64,000 nucleotides of DNA from Alkaliphilus peptidifermentans DSM 18978. Lineage in GTDB: Bacteria; Bacillota; Clostridia; Peptostreptococcales; Natronincolaceae. Made by a program: the position numbers and the translations under genes. The stretch lies in NCBI RefSeq assembly GCF_900101495.1, contig NZ_FMUS01000003.1, positions 156,088 to 220,087 of the forward strand, written 5' to 3'. Shown here in pieces: positions 16,850-26,314 of this stretch. The first letter of the stretch is position 1; every line of letters begins with the position of its first letter. The notes under the pieces were generated by a model. The model saw nothing but the letters and a program-made list of their open reading frames with translations. It was not told the DNA's origin and did no database searches.

Positions 16850-17434
16850 GTGGAACACTTGAGTCAAGAGGAAATCTCCTTAATTGAAGAATCTCAGCAG
16901 GGGGATATGGATAGCTTTGAAAAGCTAATTCAACCATATCAAAAGAAGGCTTTTAATATAGCCTATCGAATGCTAGGGAATCTAGAGGATGCCAATGATG
17001 TTACCCAAGAAGCGTTGATTAAAATATATAAATCAATCGACAAGTTTAAAGGTAACAGTCAATTTTCAACGTGGCTTTATTCAATTGTGTCTAATTCTTG
17101 TATCGATTATATCCGAAAAAATCGAAAGGGAAAAATACTATATTTAGATAAGGACTACGATTCTGGTGAGGGTACTTATCAATTAGAGGTTCCAGATGAA
17201 GAAAATACTCCGGAGTATTTACTTGAAAGGAAAGAGACACAGAACATGATACAGGATGCTATTAACCAACTTAATTATGAGCATAGAGAAGTTATTATAT
17301 TAAGAGAAATAGAAGGCTTCACCTACCAAGAGATTTCAGAAATACTTAAGTGCTCAGAGGGAACTGTTAAATCAAGGATTAGCAGGGCTAGAAGTAGCTT
17401 GAGAAGTCTACTTGGAGAAAAAATGAAGGCTTGA
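16850..17434 (+). CDS. ECF-type RNA polymerase sigma factor
   Basis: This is a 194-residue extracytoplasmic-function sigma factor. Region 2 is visible as AYRMLGNLEDANDVTQEALIK and FSTWLYSIVSNSCIDYIRK. Region 4 ends with the helix-turn-helix FTYQEISEILKCSEGTVKSRI. The likely start is GTG at 16850, downstream of AGGAGG; a TTG nine bases later is also possible. The next gene, 13 bases downstream, encodes a zinc-finger anti-sigma protein, so the pair is a typical sigma/anti-sigma unit that would respond to an envelope signal and probably activates its own operon. Confidence 0.92.
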   Translation: MEHLSQEEISLIEESQQGDMDSFEKLIQPYQKKAFNIAYRMLGNLEDANDVTQEALIKIYKSIDKFKGNSQFSTWLYSIVSNSCIDYIRKNRKGKILYLDKDYDSGEGTYQLEVPDEENTPEYLLERKETQNMIQDAINQLNYEHREVIILREIEGFTYQEISEILKCSEGTVKSRISRARSSLRSLLGEKMKA

Positions 17435-17447
17435 AAGGAGGGTTAGA

Positions 17448-18737
17448 ATGGATTGCAAAAATTTTGATTATTATAGCTCACTATATATTGATGAAATCCT
17501 TACTGAGGATGAAAAAATTAAATTTGAGAAGCACTTAGAAGAATGTACAAGCTGCAAGCTTGGTATTGAAAATCTAAAGATTGTTTTGGAATGCTTAGAT
17601 GACATTCCTGAAGTTGAATTGCCTTCCAATTTTAATGAGACCCTCCGAGAGAAGCTTAAGATGGAGACTGGGGTGAAGGAAGGTCTACCGAAAAAGAAAG
17701 GCTTTAACCTTAGAATAATGAAGGGTATAGCAGCAGGTCTATTGATTTTATTGGTAACAGCTACTGCATATAATTCTTTAATGCCAAAGCAATTTAATAC
17801 TAAATTTCAGATATCTGATATGGCTCCAGCCGAAGCTCCAGAGAGTATGAATTCAGCTAGAGCTGAAGAAGAGGGTAGGACTTATGGTGTAGAGATTGCC
17901 GATGTAGATAAGAATAAGCAGTTCAGCTTTAATTTGACACTGGATGATAGTAATGACGAGTCTGCAGTAATGGACACTGCTGAGCAGGAAATGATGACTA
18001 TGGGTGCAACAGAAGAATACTCAGAGTTTAAGTTCATCCATACTGGAAACATTAGAATTGAAACAGTAGAATTTGATAGGGTATATGCATCAATAATGCA
18101 ATTAGTTGACGATAATAATGGGTATATACAACAGGCAGAATCCTATTACCGTTACATTAATAGAGAAAGACCAGAAGAGTCTATGCGGGCGGCTCGATTG
18201 ACTGTTCGAGTGCCTAGTGAAACCTTTAAGGGAGTATTCCATCAATTTGAATCCTTTGACAGGGTCATTAGTCAAAATATCGACACCGACAACATTACAG
18301 AAACCTATAGAGATACTGAGACACAAGTAAGAAACCTTGAAATTCAAGAGGAAAGACTCCAGGAAATTCTTAGCAAAGCAGAGAAGGTTGATGACTTATT
18401 AAGAATCGAGAATGAGCTTTCACGGGTCAGACTGGAAATGAATCGTTATTTAGGAAACCTAAAAACTTACGATCGACTGGTGGCTATGTCAACCATTCAT
18501 ATTGACTTAGAGGAAGTAAGACCATCAGTATTAAGAATACAATCTGTAAATGATGGACTATGGGGAAAGGCAAAAAATAACTTTGTTCAATCTGTTAATA
18601 GATTAATTAGGGTTGGTGAGAGAAGCTTAATTGGGTTATTTGGTATACTACCTCATCTATTCTTAATATCTGTTTTCATAGGTCCAATTGGATGGGTTAT
18701 GTTTAAAAAATATAGAAAAGGAAGGATGAAAGAATGA
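17448..18737 (+). CDS. Transmembrane anti-sigma factor fused to a DUF4349 domain
   Basis: This 429-residue membrane protein starts with a zinc-finger anti-sigma domain (about 1-45, HLEECTSC) that should hold the ECF factor. A transmembrane helix follows (about 90-108). Its extracytoplasmic part (about 185-365) matches DUF4349, with a long coiled coil (the ETQVRNLEIQEERLQEIL region), and it ends in a second membrane helix near 400 and a short basic tail. DUF4349 proteins are usually stand-alone lipoproteins of unknown role; joining one to an anti-sigma finger makes it a plausible sensor. It overlaps the next gene by ATGA. Confidence 0.85.
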   Translation: MDCKNFDYYSSLYIDEILTEDEKIKFEKHLEECTSCKLGIENLKIVLECLDDIPEVELPSNFNETLREKLKMETGVKEGLPKKKGFNLRIMKGIAAGLLILLVTATAYNSLMPKQFNTKFQISDMAPAEAPESMNSARAEEEGRTYGVEIADVDKNKQFSFNLTLDDSNDESAVMDTAEQEMMTMGATEEYSEFKFIHTGNIRIETVEFDRVYASIMQLVDDNNGYIQQAESYYRYINRERPEESMRAARLTVRVPSETFKGVFHQFESFDRVISQNIDTDNITETYRDTETQVRNLEIQEERLQEILSKAEKVDDLLRIENELSRVRLEMNRYLGNLKTYDRLVAMSTIHIDLEEVRPSVLRIQSVNDGLWGKAKNNFVQSVNRLIRVGERSLIGLFGILPHLFLISVFIGPIGWVMFKKYRKGRMKE

Positions 18738-19474
18738 AAAGTTTAACAGTGAAACCAGCACCATTTCTTACACTGATGGTTTTTATGCTGATTGGCTTTT
18801 TCTTCCTAGGTAGTTTTTCATCTGGTGTAGCAAATGCAGAAGCCAATACGGCATTACCTAGTGAAATTAGTGTAAATGGTACAGGAGTGATTTTAGTAAA
18901 ACCAGACATTGGGATTATAAACATTGGTATAGAAACATCTAATAAAGATTCTAAAATTTCTCAAGATGAAAACACCAAGCAATCTACTCAATTGGTGGAG
19001 GCTCTGAAGAAAGCAGGTATTGGAGAAGAGGATATAAAAACCTCCTATTATAACATGTATCGTGAACGCTTTTATAATGATGGAAGACAGCAGGAGGGAG
19101 ACTACAAAGTAGTGCATTCCTTTGAGGTTACTGTAAGGGATATAAACAAGGTAGGAGCAACCATCGATACAGCTGCAAAAAATGGAGCCAATCAAATTAA
19201 TAATGTTAGATTTACTATGTCAGACAATGAAAAGCATTATTTAGAAGCACTTTCTGCAGCAATAAAGAATGCAGAAGGAAAGGCTGAAACTATTGCAAAA
19301 ACCCTTGGAGTAACAATAGGTAAACCTTCAAAGGTGGTTGAAGCAGGCTATAGTGAGCCCTATGGAAAGTATATGGATGTTAGACTTGAAAGTGCAGCCG
19401 ACATGAGTGTTACGCCTATTGCTTCTGGTGATTTAGAGATTAAGGCACATGTTAATGTAACATATAATTACTAA
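18734..19474 (+). CDS. SIMPL-domain (DUF541) exported protein
   Basis: This 246-residue protein has an N-terminal signal or anchor helix (residues about 12-32) and a SIMPL domain (about 40-246), recognisable from EISVNGTGVILVKPDIGIINIGI and from AKTLGVTIGKPSKVVE near the end. SIMPL proteins act in the envelope and some have been linked to stress tolerance, but no reaction is known. Translation is coupled to the anti-sigma gene, so its level probably follows the ECF factor. A terminator closes the operon. Confidence 0.85.
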   Translation: MKSLTVKPAPFLTLMVFMLIGFFFLGSFSSGVANAEANTALPSEISVNGTGVILVKPDIGIINIGIETSNKDSKISQDENTKQSTQLVEALKKAGIGEEDIKTSYYNMYRERFYNDGRQQEGDYKVVHSFEVTVRDINKVGATIDTAAKNGANQINNVRFTMSDNEKHYLEALSAAIKNAEGKAETIAKTLGVTIGKPSKVVEAGYSEPYGKYMDVRLESAADMSVTPIASGDLEIKAHVNVTYNY

Positions 19475-19523
19475 AATATAATAGGTTTTTCAACAATCTA
19501 CTTTGTTGACTCTTGACAATTGG

Positions 19524-19552
19524 CACGTGAGCTTTTATGCTCACGTGTTTTT
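19524..19552 (+). terminator. Terminator of the ECF sigma operon
   Basis: CACGTGAGC and GCTCACGTG pair perfectly around TTTTAT and are followed by TTTTT. Confidence 0.93.
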
Positions 19553-19715
19553 AATGTAATATGAAAGTTCGTTTAGAACTTCATAAATTCTAAAGCATGA
19601 AATGCTTTTATTCTGTACTTATGTAAATAATAATGTTATAGGTTTTACAGCGATTATAATTAGTGTTAAAATATTGATACCGAATATAATACCTTTCGAA
19701 GGGGATGGTAAATAA

Positions 19716-22388
19716 ATGATTAAAGATCGTATAGTAATTATTGATGGAAATAGTTTAATTAATAGAGCATTTTATGCGCTACCACCATTAGTAACAAAGG
19801 ACGGTAAATACACAAATGCCATGTATGGATTTTTGACAATGCTGAGTAAAATTTATGATGAGTACGACCCAGAATATATAGGTGTGGCCTTTGACTTAAA
19901 GGCACCAACCTTTAGACATAAAGAATATGGAGATTATAAGCTAGGCAGAAAAAAAATGCCGCCAGAGCTGGCAGAGCAAATGGCACCACTAAAGGAAATT
20001 TTAGATGCATTAAATGTGTATCGAATTGAAGCAGAAGGCTTTGAAGCTGATGACTTAATTGGAACATTATCAAAATACTGTGAAAAAAAGGGAATGGAAA
20101 GCTTAATTGTAACTGGAGATAAGGATGCACTTCAACTTGCTTCAAAAACAACAAAGATACTTATTACAAAAAAAGGAATTTCTAATTTGGCTACCTATGA
20201 CGATGATGCAGTGTTTCAGGAATACGAGGTAACACCATTGCAATTTATCGATTTAAAGGGCTTAATGGGTGATAAATCCGATAATATTCCAGGTGTGCCA
20301 GGAGTAGGTGAAAAAACTGCTATCAAATTAATAAAGCAGTTTAGTTCTATTGAGCAGCTTATTCAGAATACTAATGAAATAGTGGCTGACAAATTGAGGG
20401 AAAAAATCGAAGCCCATATAGATGATGCTGTTATGAGTAAGCGATTAGCCACCATTATAACTAATGTTCCTGTTGAAATAGAGCTTGAGAGCTTAAGAAA
20501 AACTGAAGGGAACTATGATCAAATAGTCGAGCTTTTCAAAAGGTATGAATTTAATAGTTTAATAAATAGGTTTGCCATCCAGACCAATAAAGCAACTGTT
20601 GAAAAAAGGGAAAAGATAACCCATAGAATAACAGATTTAGATTCAATGATTAAAGTAAAGGATATAATTAAGGACGCAAAAAAGGTTGCTATTAAGTCAA
20701 TAACAGAAGAAAATAATATGCTTACCGATAAAATTATATGTATTTCAATGGCTACAGATAAAGATATTTTCTTTTTAGACCTTAGGGCTATAGATGATCA
20801 TAATAGTGTGATGGAAGCAATAAAGGATATTTTAGAAGCTGATAACATAGAGATAATTGGTCATGATATAAAAAAAGAAATAATTCATTTTGCTCCCTAC
20901 AATATAAATTTGAAAAACATTGTATTTGATACAATGATAGGAGAATACTTAATTGATTCTGCAAAATCAACATATGGGATAAAGGAGTTAACTACCTTCT
21001 ATTTAAATGAAACTATTATGGATGAAGAGGAGTTAAGAGGAAAAGGGAAGCAACAATTAAAACCCAGTAATATAGATTCCTTAAAGATAGAAGAATACAT
21101 GTGTCAACATGGTAACGCTGTACTAGAATTAACAAAACCTATTATGGAAAAAATTATTAATCTGGACCTACAAAAGCTATATTATGATGTGGAGCTACCC
21201 CTTACAGAAGTTCTGGCATCAATGGAGATAGAAGGAATAAAGGTTGATAGGAAAATGCTAGAAGCTCTAAAAATAGAATTTGGAGATAAGATAGACCTAT
21301 TAACTAAGGATATATATGCTTTAGCAGGTGTAGACTTTAATATAAACTCACCTAAACAGCTTGGGGAGGTGCTTTTTGAAAAGCTAGAGCTGCCTCCAAT
21401 TAAAAAGACGAAAACTGGGTATTCTACAAATGCTGAGGTTCTTGAAAAACTCATCGATCGTCATGAAATAATTCCTAAAATACTTGAGTACCGTCAGGTT
21501 ACAAAGCTAAAATCAACCTATGTTGATGGTTTGCTAAGTATAATTAATCCTATAACTGAGAGAATTCATTCCAGCTTTAATCAAACTGTGACTACAACAG
21601 GCAGGATTTCCAGTACAGAGCCCAACCTGCAAAATATACCAGTCAAGCTGGAGATGGGACGTCGACTTAGAAAGGTATTTGTTGCCAAGGAGGGTTATCA
21701 ATTTGTTGATGCCGACTATTCTCAAATTGAGCTTAGGGTTTTGGCTCATATATCGGAGGATGTAAATTTACTAGATGCCTTTGAAAAAGATCAAGATATT
21801 CATACCCGAACAGCCTCAGAGATTTTTGATGTACCTATGGATGAGGTAACATCGGAAATGCGAAGTGGTGCAAAGGCAGTAAACTTTGGTATAGTTTATG
21901 GTATTAGTGATTTTGGCTTAGGTGGAAATTTGAATATATCAAGGGCCAAGGCTAAGCAATACATTGAAAGCTATTTAGAAAAATATTCAAATGTAAAAAA
22001 GTATATGACTAGTAGTGTAGAAGAAGCGAAGAAAAAAGGATATGTATTGACACTAATGAATAGAAGAAGATATTTACCAGAATTACATTCAAGCAATTTT
22101 AATATACGTTCATTTGGCGAAAGAATAGCAATGAATACACCCATTCAAGGAAGTGCAGCTGATATAATAAAAATTGCAATGGTAAAGGTATATGAAAGTC
22201 TTAAGAAAAATAATCTTAAAGCAAAGCTCATTTTGCAGGTTCATGATGAGCTTATAATTGAAGCTCCAGGAGATGAGCTGGATATAGTTGAAAAGCTGTT
22301 AAAGGATTGTATGGAAAATGCAATAGAATTAAAAGCTCAATTAAAGGCGGATCTCTCCTTTGGAGATACATGGTATGATGCTAAATAA
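19716..22388 (+). CDS. polA: DNA polymerase I
   Basis: This 890-residue enzyme of DNA repair and Okazaki fragment processing has a complete 5' nuclease domain (about 1-290; EAEGFEADDLIG, VTGDKDALQL, GDKSDNIPGVPGVGEKTA). The middle domain (about 300-480) keeps the exonuclease fold but has lost the catalytic acidic residues: no DxE motif is seen and the second motif reads GHDIKKE. Proofreading is therefore unlikely, as in many Firmicutes. The polymerase domain has motif A (DADYSQIELRVLAH, about 664), motif B (RSGAKAVNFGIVYG, about 716) and motif C (QVHDELI, about 842). A ribosome binding site (GAAGGGGA) precedes the ATG. It leads an operon with coaE and a lytic transglycosylase, an order common in Clostridia. 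Confidence 0.97.
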   Translation: MIKDRIVIIDGNSLINRAFYALPPLVTKDGKYTNAMYGFLTMLSKIYDEYDPEYIGVAFDLKAPTFRHKEYGDYKLGRKKMPPELAEQMAPLKEILDALNVYRIEAEGFEADDLIGTLSKYCEKKGMESLIVTGDKDALQLASKTTKILITKKGISNLATYDDDAVFQEYEVTPLQFIDLKGLMGDKSDNIPGVPGVGEKTAIKLIKQFSSIEQLIQNTNEIVADKLREKIEAHIDDAVMSKRLATIITNVPVEIELESLRKTEGNYDQIVELFKRYEFNSLINRFAIQTNKATVEKREKITHRITDLDSMIKVKDIIKDAKKVAIKSITEENNMLTDKIICISMATDKDIFFLDLRAIDDHNSVMEAIKDILEADNIEIIGHDIKKEIIHFAPYNINLKNIVFDTMIGEYLIDSAKSTYGIKELTTFYLNETIMDEEELRGKGKQQLKPSNIDSLKIEEYMCQHGNAVLELTKPIMEKIINLDLQKLYYDVELPLTEVLASMEIEGIKVDRKMLEALKIEFGDKIDLLTKDIYALAGVDFNINSPKQLGEVLFEKLELPPIKKTKTGYSTNAEVLEKLIDRHEIIPKILEYRQVTKLKSTYVDGLLSIINPITERIHSSFNQTVTTTGRISSTEPNLQNIPVKLEMGRRLRKVFVAKEGYQFVDADYSQIELRVLAHISEDVNLLDAFEKDQDIHTRTASEIFDVPMDEVTSEMRSGAKAVNFGIVYGISDFGLGGNLNISRAKAKQYIESYLEKYSNVKKYMTSSVEEAKKKGYVLTLMNRRRYLPELHSSNFNIRSFGERIAMNTPIQGSAADIIKIAMVKVYESLKKNNLKAKLILQVHDELIIEAPGDELDIVEKLLKDCMENAIELKAQLKADLSFGDTWYDAK

Positions 22389-22447
22389 ACAAAAATACTC
22401 TATTAAGTTTTTAAGTACTGATGAAAATAAAAATAAAGGTGATACTA

Positions 22448-23050
22448 ATGACTAGAGTAATAGGCTTGACAGGTGGAATAGCCAGTGGGAAAAGCAGCAT
22501 ATCAAAGATACTTCAGGCGTTAGGTGCTATTATTATTGATGCGGACATTATTGCCAGACGGATTGTTGAGAAGGGTAAGCCAGCCTTTATACAAATTGAA
22601 GCTACCTTTGGTAAAGAGTATATTACTAACAATGGTGAATTGGATAGAAAAAAGCTTGGTGCTTATGTATTTAATAATAACTTAGCATTAAAAAAACTAA
22701 ACAGTATAACACATCCTTTTATTATAAAGGAGATAGAAAGTGAAATAAAAGATATAAAGAAAAAAATGTCTAATGGCGTTATAGTTTTAGATGCTGCGTT
22801 GTTAATCGAAATGGAGTTAATGTCACTTGTAGATGAGGTTTGGATTGTTGAAATAACAGCCGAAGAACAGCTTAGAAGATTAATGTTAAGAGATAAATTA
22901 AGCTTACAAGAAGCCAAGGCTAGAATTAATTCTCAAATGAGCTTTGAAGAGAAAAAGAAATATGCTGATAAAATTATAGATAATTCGGCTAGCTTTACTG
23001 AGTTGAAAGAAGTAGTGGAAAGTGTATTAAAAAAAGTGAAAGTTAACTGA
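22448..23050 (+). CDS. coaE: Dephospho-CoA kinase
   Basis: This is the last enzyme of coenzyme A synthesis, phosphorylating the 3'-hydroxyl of dephospho-CoA. The P-loop is GLTGGIASGKSS at the N-terminus, followed by DADIIAR and the lid-like RRLMLRD region typical of CoaE. I chose ATG 22448 because AAAGGTGA precedes it and the P-loop then starts at the usual distance; the in-frame ATG at 22421 would add nine basic residues. Its 200 residues are normal for the family. It lies 59 bases after polA. Confidence 0.95.
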   Translation: MTRVIGLTGGIASGKSSISKILQALGAIIIDADIIARRIVEKGKPAFIQIEATFGKEYITNNGELDRKKLGAYVFNNNLALKKLNSITHPFIIKEIESEIKDIKKKMSNGVIVLDAALLIEMELMSLVDEVWIVEITAEEQLRRLMLRDKLSLQEAKARINSQMSFEEKKKYADKIIDNSASFTELKEVVESVLKKVKVN

Positions 23051-23069
23051 TACCTCGGAGGGATTGTTG

Positions 23070-23687
23070 TTGATCATATATATTGGAAAAAAAATACGTA
23101 TTCTCATAACATTAACTTTTATATTAGTAGTAGGGATATTACTATTAAACAACGCAGACTGGATATTAAAAACAATCTATCCTATCCATTATCAGGAGCT
23201 TATAGATAAATATTCTGATATGTATGATGTAGACCCATATCTAGTTGCAGCAATAATTCGTAACGAGAGTCGCTTTAATCCTGATGCAATTTCCAGAAAG
23301 GAAGCAAGGGGGTTAATGCAAATTGCACCTATTACGGGAGAATGGGCATCAGAAAAACTCGGTATAGAAAATTATTCAGAGGAAATGCTCTTTGAGCCTG
23401 AGCTTAATATCAGAATTGGCTGTTGGTATTTAAATATTCTATATGGAGAGTTTGGTGACAATTTACAACTAATTATAGCAGCATATAATGCGGGTAATGG
23501 TAATGTATCCCGATGGCTTGATAATCCTGAGTATAGCAGTGATGGAAAAGACCTAGATGTAATACCCTTTGGAGAAACAAGAATATACCTGCAAAGGGTA
23601 AATAGAGATTATACAAGATATAGAGTTATTTACCAGGAAGGTGTTAGAGGCTTTCTTTCATATTTAAGACAATATACCTTATTTTAA
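23070..23687 (+). CDS. Membrane-anchored lytic transglycosylase (SLT domain)
   Basis: This is an approximately 205-residue peptidoglycan-cleaving enzyme with an N-terminal transmembrane anchor (about 8-27). The SLT domain has the catalytic glutamate in AAIIRNESRFNP, then ARGLMQIAP and IAAYNAGNGNVSRW. Three successive TTG codons (23064, 23067, 23070) are possible starts; 23070 has the best spacing to GGAGGG. It follows coaE by 19 bases and closes the polA operon. The family acts on the outer face of the membrane in wall remodelling. Confidence 0.92.
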   Translation: MIIYIGKKIRILITLTFILVVGILLLNNADWILKTIYPIHYQELIDKYSDMYDVDPYLVAAIIRNESRFNPDAISRKEARGLMQIAPITGEWASEKLGIENYSEEMLFEPELNIRIGCWYLNILYGEFGDNLQLIIAAYNAGNGNVSRWLDNPEYSSDGKDLDVIPFGETRIYLQRVNRDYTRYRVIYQEGVRGFLSYLRQYTLF

Positions 23688-23705
23688 CAAGTTATATTTA
23701 GCTAT

Positions 23706-23733
23706 TTCAACAGAGTTTTAAATCGTATATAAT
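23706..23733 (+). promoter_or_regulatory. SigmaA promoter for the peptide-binding lipoprotein
   Basis: TTCAAC, a 16-base spacer and a perfect TATAAT lie about 55 bases before the start codon. Confidence 0.5.
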
Positions 23734-23786
23734 GGAGTAGATAATGTTTATAATTATTGCTACTTTTTAAAGGGGGACATACTTTG

Positions 23787-25406
23787 ATGAAGCATAAAAA
23801 AATATTTTTATTGCTGGTATTAATAATGACTATGTTGATAGCAGCCTGTAGCCAGGAAATTGTAGTAGAAGAGCCAAACAACTCAGTTGAGATTATTGAA
23901 AACTTGGAGCCTATCAAGGGAGGAACCCTTAACCTATCAGTAACTAGATTTAATACATTTAACCCGCTTTTCAATAATAACAAAGGCATTAAACAGCTAC
24001 AGAACATAATATTTGAAGGGCTAATTTCATTTAACAAGGAATTAGAGCTTCAACCGGCTTTGGCTGAGAAATGGGAAATAGCAGAGGATGGACAAAGCAT
24101 CGAGTTTACTCTAAGAAATGGTGTTAAATGGCATGATGGACAGCCATTTACAGCTGAGGATGTACTTTTTACATTTCAGGTGATAAAGGGTAATATTACA
24201 TCAGTAAAAAATACTTCTGTATATAGAATGAGTCTTCAACAGATTTCTGATATGAGAATCATTGATGAAAACCGTATACGGGTTACATTTACAAGACCCT
24301 TCAGTAACGGTCTAGAGGTAATGACCTTTCCTATACTGCCAAAGCATTTATTTGATGGAAATAAGGCCAGTAACCTAGATAGTGAGAGCTTTCCAATAAT
24401 AGGGACAGGCCCTTATCAACTGGAAGAGCATCAGCCAATGAGGGATATGAAGCTTAAGCGAAATGATGCTTACTGGGGAGAAAGCCCATATATTGATAAC
24501 ATTGCTGTAAATATTGTACCAGATAGAGAAGCACAGCTTTCTCAGTTTGAAAATGGAGATATAGACTTTGCAGAACCTATCTCAATCGATTGGGGAAAAT
24601 ATTCAGATAGTAAGAATGTTAATGTTTATGAATATGTGAGTAATTACTATGAATTTGTTGGCTTTAACTCAAGAAATAAGCTGGTTAATGACCCAACCAT
24701 AAGAAAAGCTATTGCCTATGGAATTGATCGTCATAAGCTGATAAATAATATCTATCTAGGACACGGAACCGTAGTTGATGTACCAGTATTTCCTCAATCT
24801 TGGTTATATAATGAAGAAAGCCTACAGTATGGTTATGACGCAAACAAGGCAACAGCTTTATTAGAGGAAGCCGGATATGTACATTCAGAAGACAAGGTTC
24901 GAAGTAATGAAGCTGGTGAAGAGCTTAAGCTTATACTTGTCACTAATAATGATAATCTACTACGTGAAAAAACAGCTTATTTTATAAAAGATGAACTAGA
25001 AGCAATAGGAATAGAGGTAGAGGTTAAATTATTAGACTGGGAAGAATTGAATGAACAGCTTAACACAAACTCATATGATATGTTATTAGGTGGTTGGGAA
25101 TTAAGCATAGGACAGGACTTATCATTTGCCTTCCACTCAGCTCATTTACAGGACACAAACTTTATTGCCTATAATAATGAAGAGATGGACAATCTATTGG
25201 TTGAAGCCTTCCGCTCAGCAAATAGAGAAGAAAAGAAAAATAACTACGATGCTTTGCAAATGCATATTTCAAATGAACTACCATACTTCAGTCTATTCTT
25301 TCAAAATAGAGCAATATTAGTAAGAGATAAGGTTAAGGGTGACCTTCAACCTCAAATTGATAACAGCTTTAATGGAATAGAAGGATGGTTTATTGAAGCA
25401 AGATAA
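23787..25406 (+). CDS. Peptide/nickel-type ABC transporter substrate-binding lipoprotein
   Basis: This 539-residue lipoprotein (lipobox LIAAC, then SQE) belongs to the SBP_bac_5 family, which captures oligopeptides or metal chelates outside the membrane. Domain order is normal: the family opening (GGTLNLSVTRFNTFNPLF, GLAEKWE-like ALAEKWEIAEDGQSIEF, VKWHDGQPFTAEDV) first, and the closing third (LKLILVTNNDN, IGIEVEVK, YDMLLGGWELS) last. ATG 23787 is preferred because AAAGGGGGA lies 9 bases upstream. No permease or ATPase gene is adjacent, and a terminator follows, so it is an orphan binding protein that must work with a transporter encoded elsewhere, possibly the one at 44720-49631. It also serves as the reference for the permuted binding protein at 49712. 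Confidence 0.9.
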   Translation: MKHKKIFLLLVLIMTMLIAACSQEIVVEEPNNSVEIIENLEPIKGGTLNLSVTRFNTFNPLFNNNKGIKQLQNIIFEGLISFNKELELQPALAEKWEIAEDGQSIEFTLRNGVKWHDGQPFTAEDVLFTFQVIKGNITSVKNTSVYRMSLQQISDMRIIDENRIRVTFTRPFSNGLEVMTFPILPKHLFDGNKASNLDSESFPIIGTGPYQLEEHQPMRDMKLKRNDAYWGESPYIDNIAVNIVPDREAQLSQFENGDIDFAEPISIDWGKYSDSKNVNVYEYVSNYYEFVGFNSRNKLVNDPTIRKAIAYGIDRHKLINNIYLGHGTVVDVPVFPQSWLYNEESLQYGYDANKATALLEEAGYVHSEDKVRSNEAGEELKLILVTNNDNLLREKTAYFIKDELEAIGIEVEVKLLDWEELNEQLNTNSYDMLLGGWELSIGQDLSFAFHSAHLQDTNFIAYNNEEMDNLLVEAFRSANREEKKNNYDALQMHISNELPYFSLFFQNRAILVRDKVKGDLQPQIDNSFNGIEGWFIEAR

Positions 25407-25418
25407 AGAGCTTAAATA

Positions 25419-25446
25419 AGAAAGAGGTTTACTTACCTCTTTCTTT
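25419..25446 (+). terminator. Terminator after the binding lipoprotein
   Basis: AAGAAAGAGGT and ACCTCTTTCTT pair perfectly around TTACTT. Confidence 0.85.
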
Positions 25447-25482
25447 ATGTTTTCTTCACTTGTGGTAAAATATGGTTGGTGT

Positions 25483-25511
25483 TGACTTTTTACGGCCTTG
25501 ATATTATAATA
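25483..25511 (+). promoter_or_regulatory. Strong sigmaA promoter of tRNA-Leu
   Basis: TTGACT, a 17-base spacer and a perfect TATAAT end 27 bases before the tRNA. Confidence 0.85.
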
Positions 25512-25538
25512 TTAAGGTGCTAGACATGAAGAATTTAT

Positions 25539-25624
25539 GCGGATGTGGTGGAATCGGCAGACACGCTATCTTGAGGGGGTAGTGAGCAACGCTCATATGG
25601 GTTCAAGTCCCATCATCCGCACCA
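25539..25624 (+). tRNA. tRNA-Leu (anticodon GAG)
   Basis: The acceptor stem GCGGATG/CATCCGC, encoded CCA, T-arm GGTTCAAGTCC and a long variable arm (GAGCAACGCTC) are all present. The anticodon loop TTGAGGG gives GAG (CUC/CUU codons). Confidence 0.95.
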
Positions 25625-25628
25625 AATC

Positions 25629-25668
25629 TAAACCATTTTCCAATATTTATTGGGAGATGGTTTTTTAT
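25629..25668 (+). terminator. Terminator after tRNA-Leu
   Basis: AACCATTTTCCAA pairs with TTGGGAGATGGTT (including G-T pairs) around TATTTA and is followed by TTTTTT. Confidence 0.75.
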
Positions 25669-25764
25669 TATAAAATTGAAACATAATAATGGAGATAATA
25701 AAGAATGAATAAAACATATATAGCTATTGTAATTGATTGTACTACGAAAGAAAGGAAGATGCTT

Positions 25765-26151
25765 ATGGTTGAAGTTGTTGCTGCTATCATCACCAATGAG
25801 GTGGGATATATAATGATCGCTCGTAAAAAAGCGGGAAAATCGCAAGCTGGACATTGGGAATTCCCAGGAGGAAAGATAGAAACAGGTGAAACACCTGAAG
25901 AATCATTAAAAAGGGAGCTATTGGAGGAAATGAACCTTGATTTAGAAATAGATAGCTATTTTGATAGCAATATACATCAATATGAAAACATGAAAATAAA
26001 GCTAATAGCATACCTAGCTAAGGCAAAAGGTGGCAATATAAGCTTGAAGGACCATGACAAGGTTATGTGGGTGAAGCCTCCAGAGTTAATAAATTATAAA
26101 TTTGCTCCTGCCGATGAACCTTTTGTAAGTAAATTAATTAAAAACTCTTAA
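25765..26151 (+). CDS. Nudix hydrolase, MutT-like
   Basis: This is a 129-residue pyrophosphohydrolase, most like the 8-oxo-dGTP-cleaving MutT/YjhB group that sanitises the nucleotide pool. The Nudix box is intact (GGKIETGETPEESLKRELLEE). The start at 25765 has AAAGGAAG at good spacing and places the first strand (VEVVAAII) at the N-terminus; an upstream ATG at 25705 with GGAGAT would add 20 residues without family similarity. It is a single gene between a tRNA and a chemoreceptor. Confidence 0.88.
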   Translation: MVEVVAAIITNEVGYIMIARKKAGKSQAGHWEFPGGKIETGETPEESLKRELLEEMNLDLEIDSYFDSNIHQYENMKIKLIAYLAKAKGGNISLKDHDKVMWVKPPELINYKFAPADEPFVSKLIKNS

Positions 26152-26314
26152 AGATTCTGGCCAAAATTTTGAAGTTACAATAACTGATGCAGGAGAGCTA
26201 TATTTAAGAAAAATATAATTTAAAAATAACATATTATAGAAAAGCTCACCTCTATGTTATAATATAAATATGATTATATTATAACTATGTTTATCATACT
26301 GGGAGGTAGTCTAT

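Noticed and set aside
23787..25406. The orphan binding lipoprotein as another permuted protein.
   Set aside because: Its segments follow the normal family order from GGTLNLS to the closing third.
26152..26218. Stretch after the Nudix gene that reads NFEVTITDAGELYLRKI before a stop.
   Set aside because: No start codon; possibly a relic, but it could be chance in AT-rich DNA.
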